28,278 nucleotides of DNA from Paracoccus sp. SCSIO 75233 (GCF_027912675.1 NZ_CP115763.1:1-28278); one strand, 5' to 3'. Positions 1 through 7,990 are shown, counted from the first letter of the stretch. Notes: generated by a model not told the origin, from the letters alone. A program made the numbers and translations.

Positions 1-8
1 GCACCTCG

Positions 9-38
9 AAGATAGCGGCAAGAGTTGACAGCTGTCAA
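9..38 (-). promoter_or_regulatory. Promoter of the repABC antisense RNA, overlapping parS
   Basis: On the minus strand a perfect -35 box TTGACA (positions 38-33) is followed 18 nt later by TATCTT (14-9); read as CTATCT the spacing is 17. The -35 box is one arm of the parS palindrome at 24-39. Transcription would start near position 2, run through the window end and stop at the hairpin at 28231-28265. Known repABC plasmids have a short antisense RNA gene in exactly this place between repB and repC. The overlap with parS is seen directly; control by RepB is inferred. Confidence 0.7.
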
Positions 39-39
39 C
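24..39. repeat. parS: parS-type centromere palindrome, copy 1 (between repB and repC)
   Basis: Perfect 16-bp palindrome GTTGACAGCTGTCAAC, which fits the repABC partition-site pattern GTTNNNNGCNNNNAAC. Identical copies lie at 1256-1271 and 1302-1317, so the three sites flank repC. It is the expected binding site of the ParB-like RepB. This copy also supplies the -35 box of the antisense RNA promoter. Confidence 0.88.
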
Positions 40-85
40 AACGTCCTCGCGGGCGAACAGCGGTTTTCACCCTGTGGTCATTAAA

Positions 86-1249
86 ATGCGACATATCTCG
101 ATGACGCCATTCGGGCGGCAGCCGGTGACGGCTGGCCTGCTCGCAACCCAAGCCCTGTCCGAGGTCCCTGCCCCGGATGATGCGCCCGACAAATGGGCGC
201 TGCTGCGCGATTTGACCGTCGCGCGGCTGAATTACGGCGTGACGGATCGCGATCTTGCGGTTCTGTCGGCGCTGCTGTCCTTTCATCCGGCCAAGGAGCT
301 GGAGGATGACGACCGGCTGACGGTGTTTCCATCGAACCGCGCCCTGTCGGAGCGCGCGCATGGCATGGCCGAAAGCACGCTGCGCCGCCATATCGCAGCA
401 CTCGTCCGGGCCGGGCTGATCATCCGGCGCGACAGCCCGAACGGCAAGCGCTACGCAACCCGCGACATGACCGGCAGCTATGACCGGATTTTCGGCTTCG
501 ATCTGCGCCCGCTGCTGGTGCGCAGTCCCGAGATTGCGGGTATGGCACTCGCGGCCCGGCAGGAGGCATTGCGCCTGCGGCGGCTGCGCGAGGAGGTGGT
601 GATCCGGCTGCGCGATGCGGGCAAGCTGCTGGAATGGGCGCTGGAGCAATCCATTGCGGTCCCTGCGGCGCTGCACGATGCCATCGCAGACCAGCGCCGC
701 CGTCTTCGTCGCAAGCTGGACATGACCGCGCTGGAGGCGCTTGCAGGCGATGCCGAGGATATTCTGGCGGATATTTCAGCGATTGCAGGCAACGAAACAA
801 GGAATATGGACGGCAGTGACGACGATAATGAGCGGCACTATCAGAATTCAAACCCAGATATACCTTGTTATGAACCTTGCTCAGAAGAGCAAAAGGCGGC
901 GGGTGGCGAGGCCGAGCTTGCCATTCCGCTGGGGCTGATCCTGAAAGCTGCGCCGGATATCAAACCCTATGCGCAGCATCCGATCCGAAACTGGCGCGAT
1001 CTGGTCAGCGTGGCCGGTTTCGTCCGACCGATGCTGGGGATTTCAACCGATGCCTGGGAGGAAGCCTGCCGCAATATGGGCGAGGTCACGGCCGCGATTA
1101 CGCTCGCCTGCATCCTGCAACGATCCGGCGAGATCATGCGGCCCGGCGGCTATCTCCGCGCGCTGAGTCGAAAAGCGGCGGAGGCGGGGTTCTCGCCGGG
1201 ACCAATGGTGATGGCGTTGCTGAGGGCAGAGAATGGCCGCGCGGTCTGA
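86..1249 (+). CDS. repC: Replication initiator RepC
   Basis: RepC is the essential initiator of repABC plasmids and binds an origin inside its own gene. The product is 387 residues from ATG 86, close to the usual length of about 400. The N-terminal half has the winged-helix look of the RP-C domain, starting with MTPFGRQP and a recognition-helix stretch around AESTLRRHIAALVRAGLI. A low-complexity, AT-rich linker (about residues 235-265) precedes the conserved C-terminal domain. GTG 74 and ATG 101 are alternative starts; none has a clear Shine-Dalgarno sequence. Its leader is opposed by the antisense RNA that starts near position 2, the usual way RepC level and copy number are held down. parS copies sit 46 bp upstream and 7 bp downstream. 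RepA and RepB are encoded at the other end of the window, as expected for a circle opened between repB and repC. Confidence 0.96.
   Translation: MRHISMTPFGRQPVTAGLLATQALSEVPAPDDAPDKWALLRDLTVARLNYGVTDRDLAVLSALLSFHPAKELEDDDRLTVFPSNRALSERAHGMAESTLRRHIAALVRAGLIIRRDSPNGKRYATRDMTGSYDRIFGFDLRPLLVRSPEIAGMALAARQEALRLRRLREEVVIRLRDAGKLLEWALEQSIAVPAALHDAIADQRRRLRRKLDMTALEALAGDAEDILADISAIAGNETRNMDGSDDDNERHYQNSNPDIPCYEPCSEEQKAAGGEAELAIPLGLILKAAPDIKPYAQHPIRNWRDLVSVAGFVRPMLGISTDAWEEACRNMGEVTAAITLACILQRSGEIMRPGGYLRALSRKAAEAGFSPGPMVMALLRAENGRAV
791..885. other. oriV: Likely plasmid origin of replication (AT-rich tract within repC)
   Basis: A strikingly AT-rich stretch interrupts the otherwise GC-rich repC between about 791 and 885. 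In studied repABC plasmids the origin is an AT-rich region near the middle of repC where RepC binds. Position and composition match; no iterons are visible, as is usual for this family. Confidence 0.6.
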
Positions 1250-1255
1250 GGAAAA

Positions 1256-1271
1256 GTTGACAGCTGTCAAC
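1256..1271. repeat. parS: parS-type centromere palindrome, copy 2
   Basis: Perfect palindrome GTTGACAGCTGTCAAC beginning 7 bp after the repC stop codon. It is identical to the copies at 24-39 and 1302-1317. No -10 box lies at a suitable distance from its TTGACA arms, so unlike copy 1 it does not look like part of a promoter. Confidence 0.87.
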
Positions 1272-1301
1272 TCTGGTTGGAAGGGGCCGGTCGGGATGAA
1301 A

Positions 1302-1317
1302 GTTGACAGCTGTCAAC
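1302..1317. repeat. parS: parS-type centromere palindrome, copy 3
   Basis: Third identical 16-bp palindrome, 46 bp centre to centre from copy 2. It lies in the gap between repC and the convergent WGR-domain gene. The tandem pair downstream of repC is a plausible main RepB loading site. Confidence 0.87.
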
Positions 1318-1365
1318 TGCAAGCCCGCGCACGAAAATGGTTTGCTCCATCACGCCGGATGTATT

Positions 1366-1587
1366 CTATCTTATGATTTCATACCCACGCCGCCGTTTCG
1401 CATTCAGCGTTAGTTCCGCGAACCCAGTTGCCTCGGCTTCGGTTTCGTACCAGCGGGTCAGGCTTTGTCCACGCGTGCCGATGCGGCCCCATTCCCGTGT
1501 CAGGTGAACGCCGCCGAAGAGATCGGCGGAAAGCTCCAGCCGGTAGAAGCGGCGCATATTCTGCACCGGGTCAATGCGGGTCAGCAC
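1366..1587 (-). CDS. WGR domain protein (apparent frameshift at the N terminus)
   Basis: The 73-residue product is almost entirely a WGR domain: REWGRIGTRGQ is the signature, followed by an aromatic and a GYE stretch near the end. WGR domains are small nucleic-acid-binding modules, common as stand-alone genes on rhizobial and rhodobacterial plasmids. The open frame begins at a GTG (1587) with no ribosome-binding site. A better start is ATG 1612, which overlaps the stop of the upstream gene as ATGA, but it is in another frame. Removing one base from the C7 run (plus-strand G run 1592-1598) would join MTDLVPPT to VLTRIDPVQNMRRFY. This is therefore either a real frameshift or a homopolymer miscall. 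It converges with repC across the two downstream parS sites. Confidence 0.75.
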   Translation of the reverse strand: MLTRIDPVQNMRRFYRLELSADLFGGVHLTREWGRIGTRGQSLTRWYETEAEATGFAELTLNAKRRRGYEIIR

Positions 1588-1608
1588 GGTCGGGGGGGAC
1601 GAGGTCGG

Positions 1609-2598
1609 TCATGGTGCGCTCCACAGCCGGAAACGGCGGGCGCCGGTCACTTCCCGGATCAGGCCCATGGCGAGTAGCCGGGCGAGGATACGCTCGGCGG
1701 TGATGCGGGACACGCCGATTTCCTGTTCGACCATTTCGGTGGTCATCAGCGGATGGGCGCGCAGCACCGCGATCACGCGGGCCGGGGTGGGGCCTTTCAT
1801 CCGTGCCACGCTGGCCGTGGCGCGCGCCGCCCAATCATCCAGCCGCTGCGCCTCTGCCCGTGCATGGGTGGCCCCGGTCCGAACGGCGCTCAGCCATGCG
1901 CCCAGCCGTTCGGTTGCGGGGCCGCCCATACGCCAGATGCGCCGCCCGTCATGGCCGAGCGGGATGAAGGGCAGATGATCCAGCCCGCTCGCCGCGCTGC
2001 GGGCCGCGAAACACGCGGCTTCGGCCAGATCTTCGGGCGGCGACAGACCGGCCAGCCGCCAGCCGGGCAGGGCCATGGCAGCGCGGGTCAGCGGGTGCAG
2101 GCCGGAAGCGTCGATCAGCGTCAGAAACTCCTGCGCTGCGGCGTCGAAACCGTCACCTGCGGCGCGGCCGGTCTCTGACGGGGTGTCGACCCGGTGCAGG
2201 CCCAGAAAGCCGCGCAGATCGGTCGGTTCCGCCTGACCTTCCAGCCGCCGCAAAGCCCAGCGGGCCTTGGCGAGCACCAGCGGATCGGAGCTGGCGCGAC
2301 CGGCCATGACATCGCGCCCGATTTCTTCGCGGGGCAGGGGGGTGCCTTCAGCCCAGAGCATCGCCTCCACCTCCAGCATGGCGAGCCGCCGGATCATGCC
2401 CGGGTCTTGCCCGACCACGGCATCGAGGCCCCCGAGCGCCTGTGCCGCATCGGCCAGTTCGACCGCAAGCCCGGATTGGGCCGCACACCAGTCAGCCGGA
2501 TCGAGGCCCGGGCAGGCGTCGGCACGGGGCAGGGGCAGGGCCTCCGCATGATCGTCCCGCGCCGGTCCGGGCAGAAACCAGAGGTCGTTTTCGTTCAT
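1609..2598 (-). CDS. DUF1612/helix-turn-helix protein of the RHE_PE00001 type
   Basis: A 329-residue protein starting MNENDLWFLPGP at ATG 2598. An earlier in-frame start at 2790 would add 64 residues of AT-rich, uncharacteristic sequence, so I rejected it. The C terminus holds a winged helix-turn-helix (about residues 265-325, with EQEIGVSRITAERILARLLAMGLI). The rest is an alpha-helical domain that recurs in proteins beside repABC loci in rhizobia and rhodobacters. The exact role is unknown; a DNA-binding plasmid-associated regulator is the likeliest reading. It overlaps the WGR gene by ATGA, so the two are probably translationally coupled. Family assignment is from recognition of the general pattern, not a search. 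Confidence 0.72.
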   Translation of the reverse strand: MNENDLWFLPGPARDDHAEALPLPRADACPGLDPADWCAAQSGLAVELADAAQALGGLDAVVGQDPGMIRRLAMLEVEAMLWAEGTPLPREEIGRDVMAGRASSDPLVLAKARWALRRLEGQAEPTDLRGFLGLHRVDTPSETGRAAGDGFDAAAQEFLTLIDASGLHPLTRAAMALPGWRLAGLSPPEDLAEAACFAARSAASGLDHLPFIPLGHDGRRIWRMGGPATERLGAWLSAVRTGATHARAEAQRLDDWAARATASVARMKGPTPARVIAVLRAHPLMTTEMVEQEIGVSRITAERILARLLAMGLIREVTGARRFRLWSAP

Positions 2599-2850
2599 GG
2601 GCGCAGGATAGCAGATGCGAACGAAAAGTGAATCGAGAGAAGTGGCTTGTCCAAAGTGGTCGTCGTTAGTGCGTTTTTCGCCAAAATGGGATTTTACCAA
2701 GAATACCGTCCCAATTTTGACAAAGCCCCGTTTTCCTCGCGTTACAGGTGTATGAAATTCCGAAATTCCAGTTATGAAACGTGAATCCAATTTAGACTTG
2801 AGGATCTTTACGCGTTTCTGTCACCCTACTCTATAATGCCCGATAATCTA
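2599..2850. other. AT-rich intergenic region with an imperfect inverted repeat
   Basis: No gene is recognised. The base composition falls sharply compared with the backbone. An imperfect inverted repeat (CAAAATGGGA near 2681 and TCCCAATTTTG near 2708, one extra base in the right arm) lies in the middle and could be a terminator or operator. The region marks the junction between backbone and cargo. Confidence 0.4.
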
Positions 2851-3096
2851 TTATATACCGATGCTGCCCGCATCACTGTCCAATTGAGACCAGATAGCCT
2901 TGCCGTCGATGTTGACGAAGGACAGTACGATATCTTGTCGATCATTAATTAAGTTACTAATATCATGAGAAATTATTGCTATGGTATTGCAGCTTGGTAT
3001 CGCTGTTCGCGTGCTGGTAAGCTCTTCAGCTTTTGTTGTTGATTTGAGTGCCAACAGTACAGAGGCGACTGTCATGCTCAATGTGAGGTGTTGCAT
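2851..3096 (-). CDS. Small predicted exported protein, family unknown
   Basis: An 81-residue product. The N terminus looks like a Sec signal peptide: hydrophobic LSMTVASVLLAL with a possible cleavage near residues 20-25 (TTKAEE). The mature part, about 56 residues, has no motif I recognise. A good ribosome-binding site, GGAGAG, lies 8 nt before ATG 3096, which argues that this is a real gene. Codon use is much more AT-rich than in the neighbours, suggesting recent transfer. It stands alone between the plasmid backbone and the erythronate operon. It could also be the start of a longer protein that has been truncated. Confidence 0.5.
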   Translation of the reverse strand: MQHLTLSMTVASVLLALKSTTKAEELTSTRTAIPSCNTIAIISHDISNLINDRQDIVLSFVNIDGKAIWSQLDSDAGSIGI

Positions 3097-3506
3097 AAAT
3101 TGTCTCTCCAGTAATGCTTCAGGCCAATTTGCTAACTCAGATTGGTTCGCATAGTTCTTAGCCCAATGGTTTTTTACATCTATCCAGAGAACTCCCCTTT
3201 GCTTCCGGGTCTTGTTTCGACAAACAAGTCCGGAACCAATCAGTTTTGATTACTAAACGTGTCTGCTGTAGATAGTACAATAAATATTGTTTCGAAGATT
3301 ATAGAAGTGTTGCAAGTGCAAGTTCATCGGCAAAAAAGCTTCGGAACGCCAGAGCACCTCGGGCTGCTTACTCCGCATCAGGAGCGCACGGGCGCGTCGC
3401 GCAAACGACCGTTTTTGCCAGCATGGCACACCATATGCCGACCGGGGAGGTTGAACCATCAAAACGCCCGGAACAGGAATGCAGCGGTCAATTTCGACGC
3501 CGTCCG
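3097..3506. other. Intergenic region, no gene recognised
   Basis: The part up to about 3330 is AT-rich and contains nothing I can name. From about 3330 to 3506 composition becomes GC-rich. Open frames exist there on both strands but none shows a known motif or ribosome-binding site. No strong hairpin with a T run is seen downstream of the erythronate operon, so its terminator is not located. Confidence 0.35.
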
Positions 3507-4277
3507 CTACGCGGCAGCACGGAACGGTACCAGCCACGATAGGGTGGACCCGGTTTTTCCGGTCGGTCTGTATTCCGCACCTATTGCGAGGCCGGTCGCG
3601 GCGAGCGTCGGAGCGAGGGCGAGGTAGTCCAGCATTCCGTGATCGGGTGGGCCACGGTCGGGGACCGCTGCAATCTGGATATGGCCTGTGATCCCGGCGA
3701 AGGCGCGGATGTCGGCGGCCACGTCGCGACCCATACGGCCCATGTGGTAGCAATCGAGCATCATGGAAAGGTTCGGGGCGCCGAGCGCGGCAATGATCTT
3801 GGCCGCATGCTCCGGGGTAGACAGGTGGTAGCCGGGGACGTCATGGATGTTGATCGGCTCGATCAGGATGCCGATGCCGTGGGGCGCGGCGGTCTCGCAG
3901 GCGTAGCCGAGCGCGTCGCAAAAGGCGTCGTCCGAGGTCGCGCCGGTGTCCGAGCGGCCGGCCATGACGTGAACATTGCGGGTGCCGGTCGCGACGGCAT
4001 AGGCGACGGCGCGGTCGATCTCTTCCCGGGCGCGGGCCTTGCAGCCCGGCAGGGCCGACAGGCCGAACTCGCCCGCATCGCGGTCGCCGGGCCAGGTGTT
4101 GAGTGCGAGAGACGGCAAGCTGGTCTCGTCAAGGACCGCGCGCAGAGCAGCAGCGGACGTCGTCTCGTATGGGAAGTGGAATTCGACCGCGTCGAAGCCC
4201 GCGCGCGTGGCGGCGCGCACAGCGTCGGGCAGGGCGAGGTCGGTGAAGAGGAAGCCCAGATTGGCGGAGATGATCAT
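3507..4277 (-). CDS. otnI: 2-oxo-tetronate isomerase OtnI (hydroxypyruvate isomerase family)
   Basis: A 256-residue TIM-barrel protein of the hydroxypyruvate isomerase/AP endonuclease 2 fold. The family's active-site acids and ligands are in place: E140 (GILIEPINIHDVPGY), D175 and H178 (MMLDCYHMGR), Q201 (GHIQIA) and E235 (GAEYRPTG). In the D-erythronate pathway OtnI converts 2-oxo-tetronate to 3-oxo-tetronate, the substrate of OtnK. It is the last gene of the operon and starts 4 bp after the otnC stop. The cytosolic enzyme's exact role comes from its company with denD, otnK and otnC; on sequence alone it could equally be called hydroxypyruvate isomerase. Confidence 0.9.
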   Translation of the reverse strand: MIISANLGFLFTDLALPDAVRAATRAGFDAVEFHFPYETTSAAALRAVLDETSLPSLALNTWPGDRDAGEFGLSALPGCKARAREEIDRAVAYAVATGTRNVHVMAGRSDTGATSDDAFCDALGYACETAAPHGIGILIEPINIHDVPGYHLSTPEHAAKIIAALGAPNLSMMLDCYHMGRMGRDVAADIRAFAGITGHIQIAAVPDRGPPDHGMLDYLALAPTLAATGLAIGAEYRPTGKTGSTLSWLVPFRAAA

Positions 4278-4281
4278 CGGC

Positions 4282-4929
4282 TCAGTCCCAGTCCACGTTG
4301 AAAGTCTCGATCACGTCGCGCTGCTGGGCCTCGGTCAGCATCCGGGGCGAGGCGCCGCGCAGGAGGATGGCGAGCTTCGCGGTCTCCTCCAGCTCTTCCG
4401 TGGCGTAGACCGCAGCTTCGAGGTCCTTGCCTGCGACGACGGGGCCGTGATTGGCCAGCATCACCGCGGTGCGCCGTCCCGCGAGCCCACGCACCGCATC
4501 GCCCATGGCCGGATCGCCAGGCCGGTAGTAGGGCAGCAGACGCACCTTTCCGAGCTTCATGATCCCGTAGGCCGTCAGTGGCGGCAGCATGTTGTCGGGG
4601 TCGATCTCGGGCAGCATCGACAGCGCGACGGAATGCGTCGAGTGGAGGTGCACGACGGCTCCGGTTCGCCTCCGTGTTTCGTAGAAGGCAGCGTGGAGCG
4701 GCATCTCTTTCGTCGGCTTGTCGCCGTCGATCAGCGTTCCGCCCTCGTCGAAGCGGCTGAGGCGGGCGGGGTCAAGGCGCCCGAAGCTCGATCCGGTCGG
4801 CGTGACCAGCAGCCCACCATCGGGCGTGCGGGCAGAGATGTTCCCCGAGGATCCCGTGGTCAGGCCGCGGTCGAACATCGATTTGGCGAAGAGGCAGATA
4901 TCCTCGCGCAGGCGCGTCTCCTCACTCAT
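4282..4929 (-). CDS. otnC: 3-oxo-tetronate 4-phosphate decarboxylase OtnC (class II aldolase family)
   Basis: A 215-residue class II aldolase/adducin-fold enzyme. The metal ligands are visible as H94 and H96 in VVHLHSTHS and H161 in MLANHGPVV, with the catalytic glutamate E75 in KEMPLHAAFY and phosphate-binding loops at GSSGNIS and TPTGSSFG. OtnC decarboxylates 3-oxo-tetronate 4-phosphate to dihydroxyacetone phosphate and CO2, feeding glycolysis. Its ATG overlaps the otnK stop by 4 nt (ATGA), indicating translational coupling. Relatives include fuculose-phosphate aldolase and ribulose-phosphate epimerase; the neighbouring DUF1537 kinase makes OtnC the better name. Confidence 0.93.
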   Translation of the reverse strand: MSEETRLREDICLFAKSMFDRGLTTGSSGNISARTPDGGLLVTPTGSSFGRLDPARLSRFDEGGTLIDGDKPTKEMPLHAAFYETRRRTGAVVHLHSTHSVALSMLPEIDPDNMLPPLTAYGIMKLGKVRLLPYYRPGDPAMGDAVRGLAGRRTAVMLANHGPVVAGKDLEAAVYATEELEETAKLAILLRGASPRMLTEAQQRDVIETFNVDWD

Positions 4930-6173
4930 CGCTCACCCCTCAACATCGCGTCGGCCTTGGCGAAGAAGTCCGCGCCGCCAAAATTGCCGGATTTCAGCGC
5001 CAGCGTCAGGTCGGGGCGGGCGCGCAGCATGGGCACACCGGGGTCGATCTGCGGGCCGACGGTCAGCCGGTCGGCACCCAGACCCTCGACCACTGCGCCC
5101 GAGGTTTCGCCGCCCGCCGTGACGAGGCGGGTGAAGCCGCGCGCGGCAAGGTCGCGGGCGAGATCCGCGAACATGCCGTCGAAGGCGGCAGCGAGGCGGT
5201 CGCGGTCGTGTTTCCGCTGCGCTGCGCTGACGTCTTCGGGGTCGTCGGAGGAATAGATCAGCGGCAGACCGTCCTGCGCCACTGCCCAGTCGGCAAGAGC
5301 GCCGACCGCGAAGTCCTCCGCGATGACTTCGTCCGGCGTGACCTGCCGGGCGGGTCCCTGATGATTGGCGATCTGGCCCCGCGTCGCGCGTGAGCACGAG
5401 CCCGAGAGTACCGCGCCACGCCCGTCATGCTGGGGTGTCCAGTCGCCTGCCGTGCCAGACAGCAGGCCCGCGGCCCGAAAATTCTCCGGCAGGCCGAGCG
5501 CGATGCCTGAACCGCCGGTGATGAGCCTGTGCTCCGCCGCGGCCCGCCCGAGTAGAATGAGGTCGTCGTCGGCCACGGTATCCGCCACGATCAGGCGGCG
5601 GCCAGCGCTCGCCTCGGCGTCAAGCCGCTCGGCGATGGCGTCCTTGCCCGCGCGCAGCGTCGGGAGTGGCAGGTGGCCGACCTCTGACGCGCTTTGCAGC
5701 GCCAGCCATCGGCGCAGGTCGGGGTCGGTCATAGGCGTCAGCGGGTGGTCCTGCATCCCGCTTTCGCTGAGCAGCACGTCGCCGACGAAGAGGTGGCCCA
5801 TGTAGATCGTACGCCCGGTTTCGGGGAAGGCGGGGCAGACCAGCGCGCGGTCGACCCCGAGTGCGTCGGCGAGCGCGTCGGCGACCGGTCCGATATTGCC
5901 CTGGGGCGTGGAATCGAAGGTCGAGCAATACTTGAACAGGAACTGCCGGCAGCCTTGCGCGCGCAGCCAGTCGAGTGCTGCGAGCGAGGCCGTGACCGCC
6001 TGATCGACCGGGACCGACCGGGTCTTGAGCGCGATTACGCCCGCCTCGATCTCCTCTGCCGCAGGACTGGTCGGGATACCGGAATAAAGCGTCGTCGCCA
6101 TCCCCTGTTTGACCAGGGTGTTGGCCAGATCGCCCGAGCCTGTGAAATCGTCTCCGATGGCACCTAAGAGCAT
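4926..6173 (-). CDS. otnK: 3-oxo-tetronate kinase OtnK (DUF1537 family)
   Basis: A 415-residue four-carbon acid sugar kinase, of typical length. The N-terminal substrate domain begins with the family motif GDDFTGSGDLANTL (residues 7-20) and includes KYCSTFDSTPQGNIG. The C-terminal nucleotide-binding domain has the two glycine-rich motifs GGETSGA (354-360) and KSGNFGG (394-400). OtnK phosphorylates 3-oxo-tetronate at O4 using ATP. The start is supported by AGGAGG 8 nt upstream of ATG 6173, and the gene follows dctM by 18 bp. The family also includes D-threonate and L-threonate kinases; denD nearby points to erythronate. Confidence 0.94.
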   Translation of the reverse strand: MLLGAIGDDFTGSGDLANTLVKQGMATTLYSGIPTSPAAEEIEAGVIALKTRSVPVDQAVTASLAALDWLRAQGCRQFLFKYCSTFDSTPQGNIGPVADALADALGVDRALVCPAFPETGRTIYMGHLFVGDVLLSESGMQDHPLTPMTDPDLRRWLALQSASEVGHLPLPTLRAGKDAIAERLDAEASAGRRLIVADTVADDDLILLGRAAAEHRLITGGSGIALGLPENFRAAGLLSGTAGDWTPQHDGRGAVLSGSCSRATRGQIANHQGPARQVTPDEVIAEDFAVGALADWAVAQDGLPLIYSSDDPEDVSAAQRKHDRDRLAAAFDGMFADLARDLAARGFTRLVTAGGETSGAVVEGLGADRLTVGPQIDPGVPMLRARPDLTLALKSGNFGGADFFAKADAMLRGER

Positions 6174-6191
6174 GTCGGTCCTCCTGCGGGA

Positions 6192-7469
6192 TCAGTTCAT
6201 GAACCAGTTTACCGGACCGAGACTGATCACGGGGACATAGGTAATCAAGAGCAGACAGCAGATGACCGTCGCCACGAACCAGATAAGTTGCGGGATGATC
6301 TTCTCGATCGGGATGTTGGCGACTGCGCAGGCGGCGAACAGGTTCACGCCCAACGGCGGAGTGATCATGCCGAGCGCGAGGTTCACCACGACGATCAGGC
6401 CGAAATGTACCGGATCGACGCCGAACTGGATGGCGATGGGTGTCAGGATCGGGGCGAGCACGAGGATCGCCGCCGAGGTCTCGATGAACATGCCGATGAA
6501 CAGCAACAGCACGTTGACTGCGAAAAGGAAGCCGATCTTGCTGTCGAAGACCGTGCCGAACCACGCAGCGATGTCGTTCGGAAGCCCTGACCGCGCGATC
6601 AGGAAGGAAAATAGCGCCGCCGCCGAGATGATCAGCATGATCGCGGTGGTCGACACGATGGTCTCGCGGAGGATGCGCGGCAGCTCCCGCAAGGGCAGCT
6701 CTCGATAGATGCCGATGCCCACGATCAGCGCCACGGCGACGGCGGCAGCCGAAGCCTCGGTCGGGGTGAAGATGCCGGCATAGATACCGCCGATGATCAC
6801 GACTGGCACGGCGAGCGCCGGGAGCGCCGAGACGAGCGCGGTGCGGAAAGGCGGGCAGTCTGCGCCGTCGTTCAGCCCCAGCCCCCGAAGGCGGCAGATC
6901 ACCAGAACCAGCGCCATAAGCGCGCTCGCGACCAGAATCCCGGGACCGATCCCCGCGATGAAAAGCTGGCCGACCGATGTCTCGGTCGACACGCCGTAAA
7001 GGATGAGCGGGATCGAGGGCGGAATGAGCACCCCAAGCTCGGCAGAACTTGCCTGGATCGAGGCTGCGAGCGGTTTTGGATAGCCTTGGTTGACCATCGC
7101 AGGGATCAGGATCGCCCCGATGGCAAAGGTGGTCGCCACGCTCGACCCGGAGACAGAGGCGAACATCATGCAGGTCAGCACGCAGGAACAGGCAAGCCCG
7201 CCCTGAACACGGCCGACGAGGGATCTCGCCAGATCGACCAGCCGCCGCGATATGCCCCCGCCGGACATCAGGTTTCCAGCGAGGATGAAGAGCGGGATCG
7301 CCATGAGCGGAAAGCTGTCGAGCCCGGTGAACATGCGCTGAGCGATCAGCAGAAGCGGCAACCGTCCCTGCACCTCGATGCCCACGATTGAGGCCAGACC
7401 AATCGACACGGCTATGGGTACGCCCATCAGAAAGAAGATAACCAGAGAGACGGCGATGGCGGAATTCAA
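6192..7469 (-). CDS. dctM: TRAP transporter large permease DctM
   Basis: A 425-residue membrane protein with about twelve hydrophobic segments, the normal length for DctM. The start is placed at TTG 7469, which overlaps the dctQ stop (TTGA) and has GGAGG 7 nt upstream. Starting there gives MNSAIAVSLVIFFLMGVP, the typical DctM N terminus, whereas the longer open frame upstream is dctQ sequence read in another frame. Family features include GGISRRLVDLARSLVGRV, the SGSSVATTFAIG segment and PPSIPLILYG. With DctQ and DctP it forms a sodium-driven importer, here probably for D-erythronate or a related tetronate. Confidence 0.94.
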   Translation of the reverse strand: MNSAIAVSLVIFFLMGVPIAVSIGLASIVGIEVQGRLPLLLIAQRMFTGLDSFPLMAIPLFILAGNLMSGGGISRRLVDLARSLVGRVQGGLACSCVLTCMMFASVSGSSVATTFAIGAILIPAMVNQGYPKPLAASIQASSAELGVLIPPSIPLILYGVSTETSVGQLFIAGIGPGILVASALMALVLVICRLRGLGLNDGADCPPFRTALVSALPALAVPVVIIGGIYAGIFTPTEASAAAVAVALIVGIGIYRELPLRELPRILRETIVSTTAIMLIISAAALFSFLIARSGLPNDIAAWFGTVFDSKIGFLFAVNVLLLFIGMFIETSAAILVLAPILTPIAIQFGVDPVHFGLIVVVNLALGMITPPLGVNLFAACAVANIPIEKIIPQLIWFVATVICCLLLITYVPVISLGPVNWFMN

Positions 7470-7969
7470 GGCGAGGCCTCCGGGATGGGAGCGTGAGGGT
7501 CCTGACCGAGCCCGCGGACGATGCTGGCCGGGATCGCTATAAGCGCGAAGAGAGTGCCGACCGGCAGCGCGGCATAGGCCCATGCGATTGAGACTTCCAG
7601 CCCGGCCATTGTCTGGCCCAGCACGCGTTCAGTCATCGTCCAGCCCTGCCAGAACACCACCGTGAAGAACAGGAAAGACAAGAGCCCGGAGAGGATTATC
7701 AACGCCTGACCGGCCCGGCGCGGCAGCGAGGTCTGCACTACCTCGATCGAGATCATCGCGCCGTGGTGAAAGGCGGGCGCGATCCCCATGAAGACCGCCC
7801 AGATCATCGCCGAGCGCGCAGCGACCTCCGACCAGGTGGAGGGAGATCCGAAAATAAAGCGCGTGACGACCTGAAAGATGGACAAACCGGACGCCGCGAT
7901 CAGAAAAACGATGGCCGCGCCGAGCGCGATCCGGGTCGTGTACCGCTCAAGGATCAGGAACTGGGACAT
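7466..7969 (-). CDS. dctQ: TRAP transporter small permease DctQ
   Basis: A 167-residue protein with four predicted membrane helices (about residues 13-35, 48-66, 88-108 and 128-148), the standard DctQ layout. The conserved WSEVAARSAMIW segment follows the first helix. GGAGG lies upstream of ATG 7969. Its stop overlaps the start of dctM, so the two permease subunits are coupled. It bridges the binding protein DctP and the channel subunit DctM. Confidence 0.92.
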   Translation of the reverse strand: MSQFLILERYTTRIALGAAIVFLIAASGLSIFQVVTRFIFGSPSTWSEVAARSAMIWAVFMGIAPAFHHGAMISIEVVQTSLPRRAGQALIILSGLLSFLFFTVVFWQGWTMTERVLGQTMAGLEVSIAWAYAALPVGTLFALIAIPASIVRGLGQDPHAPIPEASP

Positions 7970-7990
7970 CGGGCCTCCGGCCTCATGGCG

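Noticed and set aside
3253..3753. Long minus-strand open frame overlapping the otnI 3' end
   Set aside because: It overlaps otnI in another frame, is rich in arginine and proline as expected from a shadow in GC-rich DNA, and has no motif or ribosome-binding site.
4039..5256. 405-codon plus-strand open frame across otnI, otnC and otnK
   Set aside because: It is antisense to three well-supported genes and has low-complexity composition typical of the reverse strand of GC-rich coding DNA.
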